Assembly: GCF_001456025.1 (NCBI RefSeq)
Contig: NZ_LMTZ01000151.1
Location: 65,005-129,004, forward strand
Length of the DNA stretch: 64,000 nucleotides
Source: Mastigocoleus testarum BC008
GTDB taxonomy: Bacteria > Cyanobacteriota > Cyanobacteriia > Cyanobacteriales > Nostocaceae
Reading direction: 5' to 3'
In this document: positions 35,684-45,009 of the stretch, piece after piece
Layout: every line of letters begins with the position of its first letter
How positions within the stretch are numbered: position 1 is the stretch's first letter
The notes under the pieces: generated by a model
The model's input: the letters and a program-made list of their open reading frames with translations, nothing else
Told to the model about the DNA's origin: nothing
The model's database searches: none
Position numbers and translations under genes: made by a program

Positions 35684-37696
35684 TTAATCTTGAAACCTAG
35701 ATGTCATGCAGTAAGGACAATCCAGCCATTCTGGTTTTAAATCAGCGCCACAATTTCGGCAGGTCAAACCACTCTTGCGCTTAGCTTTTAGCTCTGCTTC
35801 TAAACCGGTATCTGTGAAGGTTACCCTTTGTACCTCTTCCAGGGTTGTTGCACCTTGACGTACAAGTTCTAAGCTGTAAGCTAGCAATGTTTTCATACCA
35901 TCCTCTACAGCAGCTTCTTTAATCAACTCAGTTGGCGCTTCTTCGTTGATTAGAGTTTGCAGGCGCTCGGTAATTTGCATCACTTCATAAACACCGCAGC
36001 GTCCTTTATAGCCGATCCCATTACAATCTGGACAGATTTGATTATTAGTTTTAGCTTGGGCAATTTGTTCATTTGTCAGAGTATTAGCTTTGTAAAAAAT
36101 TACATCTGCATTTTGGCTGACCGACAAACCATAGCGAGCTAATTCTTCTGGTGAAGGAGTGTAAGGAAGACGACAAGTGGAACAAACTCTTCTTACCAAA
36201 CGTTGTGCTAACACTCCAATTAAAGAACTGGAAATCATAAACGGTTCAATTCCCATTTCTCCCAAGCGAGCGATCGCCCCAGGAGCATCATTGGTGTGCA
36301 AAGTGGTTAAAACTAAGTGACCTGTCAATGCTGCTTCAATGGCAGTTTTTGCCGTTTCCTTATCCCGCGTTTCACCCACTAACAGTACGTCTGGATCCTG
36401 TCGCAAAAACGCCCGTAAGGCTGTGGAAAAATCTAGACCTTTTTCTCTAATTACCTGTACCTGGGTAATTCCCGGCAAACTATATTCAATGGGGTCCTCC
36501 ACCGTACTAATATTGATTCCCGGTGAGTTGCGTTCCGACAGCGCCGAATAAAGTGATGTGGTTTTACCAGAACCTGTTGGTCCAGTAACCAAAATTAGAC
36601 CGAAGGGACGACCAACCATTTCCTGAACAATTTCTAAAGTCCCAGGGTCCGTAATTAATTTATCCAATCCCAATTGAGTGGACGAGTTGTCTAAAATCCG
36701 CAATACTACTTTTTCTCCGTAGCGACTAGGTAAAGTATTTACCCGGAAGTCAACCTTGCGTCCTTCAAATAAGCGTCGGATCCGTCCATCTTGGGGTAAA
36801 CGCCGTTCCGCAATATCTAAATTAGCAATAATTTTAAATCGTGCCGTAACAGCAGGAATAATTTTTTTTGGTAGTGGGTCAAATGCTTGATTTAAGACCC
36901 CGTCTTTGCGGAAGCGGATACGTAAATTTTCTTCTTGGGGTTCAATATGAATATCAGAAACTTTATCGTGTAGGGCTTTAGCAAGAATTCTATTAACTAA
37001 ATTAATAATTGGAGCATCTTCTGCACCTTTCATCGCTGCTCCCAAATCAGCTTCAGCTTCATCAGGTGCATCCTCAAGATCTAGATTGTCCAAATTTTCT
37101 AAATCTTGATTGATATCTGTAAATTTTTCTTTTTCCAGTTTCTTTTGCTGGACAGCTAATTCATCTAAAAATTGATTAATCAGTTGCTGGTAATCTTCTT
37201 GAGTAATTACCATTCGCTGTAAAGTAAAACCTTGGGGGCGCAAAATACGATTTAGATCGTCCGAAGCCTCCAAATTGTCCGGATTGACCATCGCCACTAA
37301 AACCGAAGGTGGGTCTTGGTCTTGATTTTTGGATAAAGGTACCAAGTTATGGCGACGACATATATCTACTGGAATCAGGGAATTAATTAAGTTTCCCACC
37401 GCTGTGTTGCCAACTTGACTTACTTCCGGATCTAAGGAGTCAACACCGTAGAGTATTTTAAGTTCAAATAGTTGATGTTTTTTATACTCTCTAAGTAATT
37501 CTGGTGATAGTTGTTTCCCCGATATGGATTCGATAATTTCTGTTAGGGGTCTGCCGGATTTACGACTTTCAATTAACGCTTGTCTCATCTGTTCGCTATT
37601 AACAACACCAGATTGGACAAGCTTATTGCCGAAGGGCGAAAATTCCGTTCTGACACTGAGAGCAGTACTGCGTCTTTGTGCTGACGAGTAAGTCAT
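35684..37696 (-). CDS. pilB: Type IV pilus extension ATPase PilB
   Basis: This 670-residue GspE/PilB ATPase has an N-terminal MshEN-type domain (QALIESRKSGRPLTEIIESI), then NTPase motifs GPTGSGKTTS, STVEDPIEYSLPG, RQDPDVLLVGETRD and ALTGHLVLTTLHTND. A four-Cys zinc site (CSTCRLPY and CPDCNGIGYKGRC) follows, and an additional C-terminal zinc ribbon (CRNCGADLKPEWLDCPYC). PilB drives pilin polymerisation. It leads the pilB-pilT-pilC unit. The gap upstream is a dense repeat block. Confidence 0.95.
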   Translation of the reverse strand: MTYSSAQRRSTALSVRTEFSPFGNKLVQSGVVNSEQMRQALIESRKSGRPLTEIIESISGKQLSPELLREYKKHQLFELKILYGVDSLDPEVSQVGNTAVGNLINSLIPVDICRRHNLVPLSKNQDQDPPSVLVAMVNPDNLEASDDLNRILRPQGFTLQRMVITQEDYQQLINQFLDELAVQQKKLEKEKFTDINQDLENLDNLDLEDAPDEAEADLGAAMKGAEDAPIINLVNRILAKALHDKVSDIHIEPQEENLRIRFRKDGVLNQAFDPLPKKIIPAVTARFKIIANLDIAERRLPQDGRIRRLFEGRKVDFRVNTLPSRYGEKVVLRILDNSSTQLGLDKLITDPGTLEIVQEMVGRPFGLILVTGPTGSGKTTSLYSALSERNSPGINISTVEDPIEYSLPGITQVQVIREKGLDFSTALRAFLRQDPDVLLVGETRDKETAKTAIEAALTGHLVLTTLHTNDAPGAIARLGEMGIEPFMISSSLIGVLAQRLVRRVCSTCRLPYTPSPEELARYGLSVSQNADVIFYKANTLTNEQIAQAKTNNQICPDCNGIGYKGRCGVYEVMQITERLQTLINEEAPTELIKEAAVEDGMKTLLAYSLELVRQGATTLEEVQRVTFTDTGLEAELKAKRKSGLTCRNCGADLKPEWLDCPYCMTSRFQD

Positions 37697-38384
37697 ATAT
37701 AAGTAACAAATAGTTCAAAGCTGTGATGTTAGTATTCCCAAATTAGTGCGGCGAATTTTCATGAGGGTTGAATTTGGGGATTGGGGATTAGGGGTTGGCG
37801 ACTGGGGATTAGGGGTTGGCGACTGGGGATTGGGTATTGGCGACTGGGTATTGGCGACTGGGGATAGCACTGCGTGCCGCCCGCCACCTGTGCTAACGCA
37901 CCGCTAGAGCCTACGGCGTCGGCAAAGCCTCTGACTAACGTCACGCTTCGCTTTCGCTAACGCTAACGCGTAAGCGCGCTCATAGCGGCATAGAGCCTGC
38001 GGTGTCGGCAGATCCGCAGGTGACGGCTCCGGATCCGTAGGTAGCGCAGCTATAGGTAGCGCAGCTATAGTCATAGCCTCTGGCAACTGGCGACTGGGAA
38101 TTGGGTGATGAGAATTAAAGTAGGTATTGCTTTTTGTTACTTATGACTAGTAATTTAATTTGTTAGCGCTCTGCGCTAACGCCAACCCCTAATCCCTAAT
38201 CCCCAATCCCTAATCCCCAGTCGCCAATACCCAATCCCCAGTCGCCAATCCCCAATCCCCAAAATGCTCAGTATTTGTCACAATAGAGGACGTTGATGTT
38301 TTCAGATTCGGAAAAATTCACGCCTGGGATACGCTTTTATATTTATTATTTATTGGTTGGAAATAAATTTAACGGCTGTATGAT
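37697..38384. repeat. Dense dispersed-repeat block between pilB and grpE
   Basis: Tandem GGGGATTAGGGGTTGGCGACT units at 37770-37862 are followed by GC-rich modules at 37863-38085. These include a near-copy, inverted, of the 80-bp repeat (GTCGGCAAAGCCTCTGACTA). More CCCCAATCCCTAATCCCCAG units lie at 38185-38262. Small ORFs here are translated repeat. The grpE promoter probably lies in 38265-38384. Confidence 0.9.
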
Positions 38385-39188
38385 ATGGCAACTATAGAAG
38401 ACAAGCACTTGGAAGAAAGCACAATGACAGACGAGGAAAATAAACAAAACGATACGATTGAAAAATCAGATGAGCCTAAAGAGGAGAATCAAGAAATGAT
38501 TGATGACTCTGCGGTTCAAGCGAATGCGGATGCTAACGAACCTGCTGATGAAGTCACAGAAGAAGCAACAAAATCCGATAGCCCAACAGTAGATGAAAAT
38601 GTGTCACCCAATCCAGAACCCCAAACGGTTGCAAATGAGACGGTAACAAATACTGTAGATAGCGCTCAATTAGTGCAAATGACCCAGCAGATCGAGTCTC
38701 TCAAAGCTCAACTAGAAGAGCGTACGATCCAATATGCACGCTTAGGAGCAGATTTTGATAATTATCGCAAACGCATGCTCAAAGAAAAAGAAGAACTTGA
38801 TTTGCAAGTGAAGCAAAGGGCAATTACTGAATTGTTACCCGTTGTGGATAACTTTGAACGTGCTCGGGCGCAAATCAAACCCCAAAATGATGGGGAAATG
38901 GGGATTCATAAGAGCTACCAAGGTGTTTACAAACTATTGGTAGACTGCCTCAAGCGTTTGGGAGTTGCTCCCATGCGTCCCGAAGGTAAAGAATTCGATC
39001 CCAATCTCCATGAAGCAGTAATGCGCGAACCTACTGATGAACATCCGGAAGGAACAGTGTTAGAAGAGTTAGTGCGCGGATATTATTTGGGCGAGCGGGT
39101 GCTGCGCCATGCAATGGTTAAAGTTGCTGCTCCGAAGGAAGATACATCAGTCTCAGAAGAGGATACCTCTTCTTCTGCATCTAGCTAA
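38385..39188 (+). CDS. grpE: GrpE nucleotide exchange factor
   Basis: This 267-residue protein has an acidic, disordered N-terminal part of about 110 residues, then the GrpE long helix (QQIESLKAQLEERTIQYARL) and the conserved core GADFDNYRKRMLKEKEELD, LLPVVDNFERA and the C-terminal beta-wing (GYYLGERVLRHAMVKVA). GrpE releases ADP from DnaK. Translation may start at 38385 or at the second Met, 13 residues later. It is the first gene of the grpE-dnaK-dnaJ chaperone cluster. Confidence 0.95.
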   Translation: MATIEDKHLEESTMTDEENKQNDTIEKSDEPKEENQEMIDDSAVQANADANEPADEVTEEATKSDSPTVDENVSPNPEPQTVANETVTNTVDSAQLVQMTQQIESLKAQLEERTIQYARLGADFDNYRKRMLKEKEELDLQVKQRAITELLPVVDNFERARAQIKPQNDGEMGIHKSYQGVYKLLVDCLKRLGVAPMRPEGKEFDPNLHEAVMREPTDEHPEGTVLEELVRGYYLGERVLRHAMVKVAAPKEDTSVSEEDTSSSASS

Positions 39189-39406
39189 GGTATGTTTCTT
39201 TTTTCTAACTGACAAAAAGTACTTTCCTAACAGTATTGGCGAGCACAGTGTGTCTACGTTCATATTTTTTTGCTTGCGATTTACCTCAACCTGAGTGACT
39301 TTTGGGAAATTGACCTGAATACAGGCGATCGCTTGAAATTTTTCTCTCACTCGGTTTATCGCAGTCAGATTGAAAACTCCCCATGCCGCGAGCCATTATG
39401 CCCGAA

Positions 39407-39437
39407 TTTTTGAGCGGTGCGAAGTTGCCGCTCAAAA
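39407..39437 (+). promoter_or_regulatory. Hairpin in the dnaK leader
   Basis: TTTTGAGCGG and CCGCTCAAAA form a perfect ten-bp stem with an 11-base loop (TGCGAAGTTG plus C). It ends 38 bp before the dnaK ATG. It may be a leader structure controlling dnaK, or the terminator of grpE read-through. The sequence alone cannot decide. Confidence 0.5.
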
Positions 39438-39475
39438 CTTCGTAAAAGAAGTACTAAGTAAAAATATTGTTAGTT

Positions 39476-41509
39476 ATGGGAAAAGTTATAGGTATTGACT
39501 TAGGCACTACCAATAGTTGTGTAGCGGTGCTCGAAGGTGGTAAACCAATTGTAATCGCCAATTCGGAAGGGGGTAGAACGACTCCCAGTATCGTCGGTTT
39601 TGGTAAAGGTGGAGAGCGTTTGGTTGGTTCCTTAGCAAAACGCCAGTCTGTAACTAATGCTGAAAATACCGTTTATAGTATTAAAAGATTTATTGGTAGA
39701 CGTTGGGAAGATACGATTTCTGAGCGCGATCGCGTTCCCTATAAATGTATTAAAGGTCGGGATGAGACCGTTGATGTAGAGATTCGCGGACGGAACTATA
39801 CACCCCAAGAAATTTCGGCAATGGTTCTGCAAAAACTCAAGCAAGATGCAGAAATTTTTCTGGGAGAAGCAGTATCCCAAGCTGTCATAACTGTTCCAGC
39901 CTATTTTACTGATGCCCAAAGACAAGCAACCAAAGATGCTGGTACTATTGCAGGACTAGAAGTTTTACGGATAATTAACGAGCCAACTGCTGCTGCTTTA
40001 GCATTTGGTTTGGACAAACAGGATGAAGAACAATTAATTTTAGTATTCGATTTGGGTGGTGGTACCTTTGACGTATCCATCCTGCAATTGGGAGATGGAG
40101 TCTTTGAAGTTAAGGCTACCTGCGGAAATAATCAACTTGGTGGGGATGATTTCGATAATCTGATCGTGCAGTGGATGCTGGAAAAATTTCAGCAAGAAGA
40201 AAATATTGACCTATCCCAAGACAAAATGGCTCTGCAACGCTTGCGCGAAGCCGCAGAGAAGTCAAAGATAGAACTTTCTAGTATGGGTAGCACCTCAATC
40301 AATTTACCGTTCATTACTGCTGATAGTGGCGGTCCTAAACATCTGGAGATGGAACTCTCTCGCTCCAAATTTGAGGAACTCTCCAGTAATTTGATCGAGT
40401 CCACTATCGAACCGATGGTTCGAGCCCTCAAAGATGCAGACCTCAAACCACAAGATATCGATAAAATTATTTTGGTTGGTGGCTCCACCAGAATTCCTGC
40501 GGTGCAAAATGCCCTTGTTAAGTTTTTTAACGGCAAAAATCCCGATCGTTCTATCAACCCTGATGAAGCTGTAGCCCTAGGTGCAGCAGTCCAAGGTGGT
40601 GTAATGGGTGGTGAAGTTGATGATTTATTACTACTGGATGTCACACCTTTGTCTCTGGGAATTGAAACTCTAGGAGAAGTCTCTACCAAAATTATTGAGC
40701 GCAATACCACAATTCCCACCAGCAAATCCCAAGTTTTTTCCACTGCTGTTGACGGACAAACTTCAGTAGAAATTCACGTTCTTCAAGGAGAAAGAGCGAT
40801 GGCTCGGGATAATAAAAGTCTCGGTAAATTTCTTCTAACTGGAATTCCCCCATCTCCCCGGGGTATCCCTCAAATTGAGGTTTCATTTGAAATCGATGTT
40901 AATGGAATTTTGCAAGTTGGAGCAAAAGACCAAGGTACGGGTAGGGAACAGAGTATTCGGATTACTAACACTGGTGGTTTGAGCGCCAATGAAGTAGAGC
41001 GGATGCGCAATGAAGCTGAAGTATATGCTGAAGATGATAAGAGACGTAGAGAACTAGTTGAATTACGAAATCAAGCAGAAAATCTTTTGCTCGGTTATAA
41101 ATCCACTTTAGATGATAATAGTGAATCAATTGGTGAATCGGTCAAAGTATTAGCTGAGGAAAAATTATCCAGTCTTCGCACTGCGATGGCTGATGATCGA
41201 ACTTCTGTAGCTGAATTTAAACAACGTCTCGAAGACTTCCAAGAAAGTTTATTTGCTCTCGGTACCGAAGTATACACCAAAGCTAACGAAAGTACGGTTG
41301 GTTCTGAACCTTCATCTGAAGAAGAATTGACTGTAGAGCAATCAGACAATCCTTTTCAACCAGAAAATTCAGCAGTTGCTGTTGCTGATTTAACTACAAA
41401 CTCAACAACAAACTCAACAGCAAACACAGATGCACAAGCAGAAACATTGTTTGACTTTAACTTTACGGGAGAAAGTGACCCACAAGTAGACTATGAAACT
41501 ATTGAGTAA
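39476..41509 (+). CDS. dnaK: Hsp70 chaperone DnaK
   Basis: This protein is 677 residues from the ATG at 39476 (a TTG three codons earlier is less likely). It has the Hsp70 ATPase signatures IGIDLGTTNSCVAVLEGG, FDLGGGTFDVSIL and ILVGGSTRIPAVQ, and substrate-domain blocks DVTPLSLGIETLGE and SINPDEAVALGAAVQGG. The C-terminal tail is acidic and Ser/Thr/Asn rich, without the EEVD motif, as in bacteria. Cyanobacteria carry several DnaK copies. This one lies in the classical cluster with grpE and dnaJ and so probably forms the main folding machine with them. Confidence 0.95.
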   Translation: MGKVIGIDLGTTNSCVAVLEGGKPIVIANSEGGRTTPSIVGFGKGGERLVGSLAKRQSVTNAENTVYSIKRFIGRRWEDTISERDRVPYKCIKGRDETVDVEIRGRNYTPQEISAMVLQKLKQDAEIFLGEAVSQAVITVPAYFTDAQRQATKDAGTIAGLEVLRIINEPTAAALAFGLDKQDEEQLILVFDLGGGTFDVSILQLGDGVFEVKATCGNNQLGGDDFDNLIVQWMLEKFQQEENIDLSQDKMALQRLREAAEKSKIELSSMGSTSINLPFITADSGGPKHLEMELSRSKFEELSSNLIESTIEPMVRALKDADLKPQDIDKIILVGGSTRIPAVQNALVKFFNGKNPDRSINPDEAVALGAAVQGGVMGGEVDDLLLLDVTPLSLGIETLGEVSTKIIERNTTIPTSKSQVFSTAVDGQTSVEIHVLQGERAMARDNKSLGKFLLTGIPPSPRGIPQIEVSFEIDVNGILQVGAKDQGTGREQSIRITNTGGLSANEVERMRNEAEVYAEDDKRRRELVELRNQAENLLLGYKSTLDDNSESIGESVKVLAEEKLSSLRTAMADDRTSVAEFKQRLEDFQESLFALGTEVYTKANESTVGSEPSSEEELTVEQSDNPFQPENSAVAVADLTTNSTTNSTANTDAQAETLFDFNFTGESDPQVDYETIE

Positions 41510-42217
41510 TCTAATTTCAAAGATTAATTGGACTTAGAGTGACTTAACTGTTTAGAGCAAACCAGAGCAAACAAAATATATTTCCGCCCTCTATCTTGCT
41601 TTTCGATTAAAGATGGGGGGTTTTCCACACCCAAATTGTGCGGCTAGCACCTATAGTTTATGTGCAGAGTTTTCTGTTTATACGTAGCACAATTGTAAAA
41701 GAGGTCGCTTATTTGCGACCAAAAATGCAAGCATCATTGGACAACATAGCCGGAGAATACTATTTTGGTGAAAGTTCGCCATTTTGTGAAGTGAGGTAAG
41801 TCGGTATCAAACATCAGTGTTTTTTATCGTCATATTTGTTATAAGATTACTTGTCCTTTTAGCTTTTACCCTAAAGCTTCTAATCTCAAAACTTTTAGTT
41901 CCAAAACTTTTAGTTCCAAAACTTTTAGTTTAGAGGTTATTGGGTTTTTAGCACGGAAAAACCTTCACTGTTACGATAGTATAAGTTAGGTCTGCGGCGA
42001 TCGTAAGAGTGACTTTTATTATCTACTCCAGGAGAAAGTATTTGTTGCTAGAAATTTAGTCGTAATTTTTGTAGAAGCTAAAAAGTAAAATCAAATATTA
42101 ACAAAATTTAACTCTTGCCTTCTGACTTGCTAAACTTCTAAACTTAATGGCGGAATTTGCTTCTCCAAGTTGTTTGTGCATTGCTGCTTTCTACCTTTTA
42201 ACGTTCACCTTTGATAT
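41510..42217. other. Intergenic region between dnaK and dnaJ
   Basis: There are 708 bp without a gene. A small hairpin GGTCGC/GCGACC lies at 41703-41720 and the triple repeat at 41887-41930 is listed separately. The length suggests dnaJ has its own promoter in addition to any read-through. Confidence 0.55.
41887..41930. repeat. Three tandem 15-bp repeats
   Basis: CAAAACTTTTAGTTC occurs three times head to tail. The third copy ends in T in place of C. It lies about 290 bp upstream of dnaJ. Confidence 0.9.
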
Positions 42218-43357
42218 ATGGCCCGCGACTACTACGAAATTCTGGGCGTCTCTCGCGACGCCGACAAAGAAGACATAAAACGCGCATATCGTCGTTTAGC
42301 CCGTAAATATCATCCTGATGTCAACAAGGAAAGTGGGGCTGAAGAGCGCTTTAAAGAAATTAATCGTGCTTACGAAGTTCTTTCAGAACCAGAGATCCGC
42401 GCTCGCTATGACCGTTTTGGTGAAGCTGGTGTATCAGGTGGAGCAGGAGGCGTAGGCTTCCAAGATATGGGAGATATGGGTGGTTTTGCCGATATCTTCG
42501 AAAGTATCTTCAGTGGCTTTGCTGGTGGCGGTGTGGGAGCTACATCCCAAAGGCGACGCAGTGGACCAGTGCGCGGTGATGACCTGCAGTTAGATTTAAA
42601 ATTAGATTTTCGGGAAGCTGTATTTGGCGGCGAAAAACAAATTCGGATCGCTCATCTAGAAACTTGTGATGTTTGTAGTGGTTCCGGTGCAAAACCAGGA
42701 ACTCGTCCCCGCACCTGCTCTACTTGTGGTGGAAATGGTCAAGTTCGCCGTGTTACTAGAACTCCTTTTGGTAGCTTTACCCAAGTTTCAACTTGTCCGA
42801 CCTGTAATGGTTCAGGAATGGTAATTGAAGAAAAATGTGACAGTTGCGAAGGAAAAGGCACAAAACAGGTAGCCAAACAACTTAAAATTAGTATTCCACC
42901 AGGTGTTTACGATGGTTTGCGCCTGCGAATTCCCGGAGAAGGAGATGCAGGTCAGCGTAGCGGTCCCCCAGGAGATTTATACGTTCAGCTATCTGTAAAA
43001 GAGGATAAAGAGTTTCAACGGGATGACTTGAATATTCTTTCCAGCACTACGGTTAGCTACCTACAAGCAATACTGGGTTGTAGTTTGGAGGTGGAAACTG
43101 TTGATGGACCGGTGGAACTAATTATTCCTCCCGGAACACAACCGGGTACGGTGATGAAACTAGAAAATCGGGGCGTACCGCGTTTGGGTAACCCTGTGAG
43201 TCGCGGCGACCATTTAATTACAGTATTAATTGATATTCCCAATAAGATTACTTCTGAAGAGCGAGAATTGCTCTTAAAGCTAGCTAAAATAAAGGGGGAA
43301 CGCACCGGTAAAGGTGGTTTAGAAGGATTTTTGGGAAATTTATTCCATCAACGATGA
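42218..43357 (+). CDS. dnaJ: Hsp40 co-chaperone DnaJ
   Basis: This 379-residue type I DnaJ has a J domain with the HPD motif (RKYHPDVNKE), a Gly/Phe region (residues about 70-115), and four zinc-binding CxxCxGxG units (CDVCSGSG, CSTCGGNG, CPTCNGSG, CDSCEGKG). The C-terminal substrate-binding domains end in LEGFLGNLFHQR. DnaJ delivers substrates to DnaK and stimulates ATP hydrolysis. Its stop overlaps the ATG of the next gene (ATGA at 43354-43357). Confidence 0.96.
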   Translation: MARDYYEILGVSRDADKEDIKRAYRRLARKYHPDVNKESGAEERFKEINRAYEVLSEPEIRARYDRFGEAGVSGGAGGVGFQDMGDMGGFADIFESIFSGFAGGGVGATSQRRRSGPVRGDDLQLDLKLDFREAVFGGEKQIRIAHLETCDVCSGSGAKPGTRPRTCSTCGGNGQVRRVTRTPFGSFTQVSTCPTCNGSGMVIEEKCDSCEGKGTKQVAKQLKISIPPGVYDGLRLRIPGEGDAGQRSGPPGDLYVQLSVKEDKEFQRDDLNILSSTTVSYLQAILGCSLEVETVDGPVELIIPPGTQPGTVMKLENRGVPRLGNPVSRGDHLITVLIDIPNKITSEERELLLKLAKIKGERTGKGGLEGFLGNLFHQR

Positions 43358-43611
43358 GTTTATCTTCGCTTTCAACTCCCGATGCTCAACTCGATTTACG
43401 CGGCACCCCGTGCCCAATTAATTTTGTCAGAACAAAACTTCGCTTGGAACAAATGCAGCCAGGAAACTTATTAGAAGTTTGGCTGGATCCAGGGGAACCG
43501 ATTGAGCAGGTCCCCGATAGTCTGACAATGTCTGGCTACACAGTAGAGAAAATTACCGAATGTTCTGATTACTTCTCCCTATTAGTACGCTGTCCCGTTG
43601 CTGTGGAATGA
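43354..43611 (+). CDS. TusA/SirA-like sulfur carrier family protein
   Basis: This 85-residue protein begins with a short Ser/Thr N terminus and the family strand LDLRGTPCPINFVRTKLRLE. The Cys is in the position that carries persulfide in TusA, but the usual CPxP reads CPIN here. It ends with SGYTVEKITECSDYFSLLV. ATGA overlaps link it to dnaJ before and rsgA after. A role in sulfur transfer for tRNA or cofactor modification is expected from the family, though no partner is adjacent. Confidence 0.85.
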   Translation: MSLSSLSTPDAQLDLRGTPCPINFVRTKLRLEQMQPGNLLEVWLDPGEPIEQVPDSLTMSGYTVEKITECSDYFSLLVRCPVAVE

Positions 43612-44720
43612 AAGGGAAAACTTTTTTTCGCGAGGGACATTTACTGGGCAGGGTATTAGCCGTGCAAGCAAATTTTTATAGGGTTCAGTTAGATCCAAGA
43701 GGCAGCATTGATGAGGAAAATAAGGAACTCAATTTTGTTTCTTTCCGTTCCTCGGTTGCCCCAATTTTGCTTTGTACCCGCAGAACCCGCCTGAAAAAAA
43801 TTGGTCAACAGGTAATGGTTGGCGATCGCGTAGTAATAGAAGAGCCAGACTGGAATGGTGGGCGGGGTGCAATTGCTGATGTGTTAGACCGTCAAACGGA
43901 GTTGAAACGCCCAGCAATTGCCAATGCTAATCAAATTTTGTTAGTTTTTGCTGCAGACGATCCGCCTTTAGAGCCATATCAACTCAGTCGTTTTCTAGTA
44001 AAGGCTGAGTCTACAAATTTAAATGTATGTTTATGTCTAAATAAAAGCGATTTAGTAACCCCGCAACAACAAGCAGAAATTTATGAAATGCTAGATAAAT
44101 GGGGTTATAAATCAATTTTTCTGAGTGTATATAAAAATATAAATATTGAAAAATTATCTCCAATTCTTAAAAACAAAATTACGGTTATTGCTGGACCTTC
44201 TGGAGTGGGAAAATCTAGCCTCATTAATGCTTTAATTCCCGATGCGAATTTACGGGTAGGTGAAGTCTCAGGTAAAATCGCCAGGGGTCGTCATACCACA
44301 CGCCATGTAGAGCTATTTGAACTGCCTAATAGCGGTCTACTTGCTGATACTCCAGGTTTTAATCAACCGGATATTAATTGTGCACCTGGGCAGTTACCTT
44401 TTTATTTCCCAGAAGCAAGGGAGAAATTGAAAACTGCTAACTGTCGCTTTAGTAATTGTTTGCATCGAGATGAACCCGACTGTGTGGTTCGTGGTGAATG
44501 GGAACGTTACGAACATTATTTAGTTTTCCTAGAAGAAGCTATTACTCGGCAAACTGAACTTAGCCAACAAACCGATCCAGAATCAACCTTGAAGGCAAAA
44601 GTGACAAGAAAAGGTAAAAATCGGTACGAGCCAAAATTGGAAAGTAAAAAATATCGTCGTCTTTCCCGACGCAAACAGCAGCAGATACTGCAAGATTTAT
44701 TTAATGAAGATGAAGAGTAG
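43608..44720 (+). CDS. rsgA: Ribosome small-subunit GTPase RsgA
   Basis: This 370-residue protein is a circularly permuted GTPase: an OB fold (residues about 5-85), then G4 LNKSD, G1 GPSGVGKSSLINAL and G3 LADTPGFNQP in that order. A zinc knuckle at the end has CRFSNCLHRDEPDC. RsgA helps 30S subunit maturation by binding near the decoding site and hydrolysing GTP. The C-terminal tail is basic (YRRLSRRKQQQ). It overlaps the TusA-like gene by four bases, so expression is probably coupled to dnaJ. Confidence 0.94.
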   Translation: MKGKTFFREGHLLGRVLAVQANFYRVQLDPRGSIDEENKELNFVSFRSSVAPILLCTRRTRLKKIGQQVMVGDRVVIEEPDWNGGRGAIADVLDRQTELKRPAIANANQILLVFAADDPPLEPYQLSRFLVKAESTNLNVCLCLNKSDLVTPQQQAEIYEMLDKWGYKSIFLSVYKNINIEKLSPILKNKITVIAGPSGVGKSSLINALIPDANLRVGEVSGKIARGRHTTRHVELFELPNSGLLADTPGFNQPDINCAPGQLPFYFPEAREKLKTANCRFSNCLHRDEPDCVVRGEWERYEHYLVFLEEAITRQTELSQQTDPESTLKAKVTRKGKNRYEPKLESKKYRRLSRRKQQQILQDLFNEDEE

Positions 44721-45009
44721 ATGAAGTAATGGGTTATAGGACAGGAGTATTGGACATAGAGCATGGGATAATCTGAAGCATGGGATTTGCGATGCTGCGG
44801 GTAGTAATGCTACAAAGTTTTACAGAAAAAAGTAACGCCTCGCGCTACTAATATCTTCGCTTTGCGATATCGGCTAATTAACAATTGATTTTTGTAGATC
44901 GTTAAAAGTCAAGGAAAGGCGATTACGATCCCCAGAAAGTCTTAAAATATTGTTAATTTACGGTCAAACCCTGCATCTATAAAATTCACGGATACTACCC
45001 GAAATCATT

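Noticed and set aside
37759..38086. Two short minus-strand ORFs upstream of pilB
   Set aside because: They are translations of the dispersed repeats (for example IPSRQPLIPSRQ), with no independent coding evidence.
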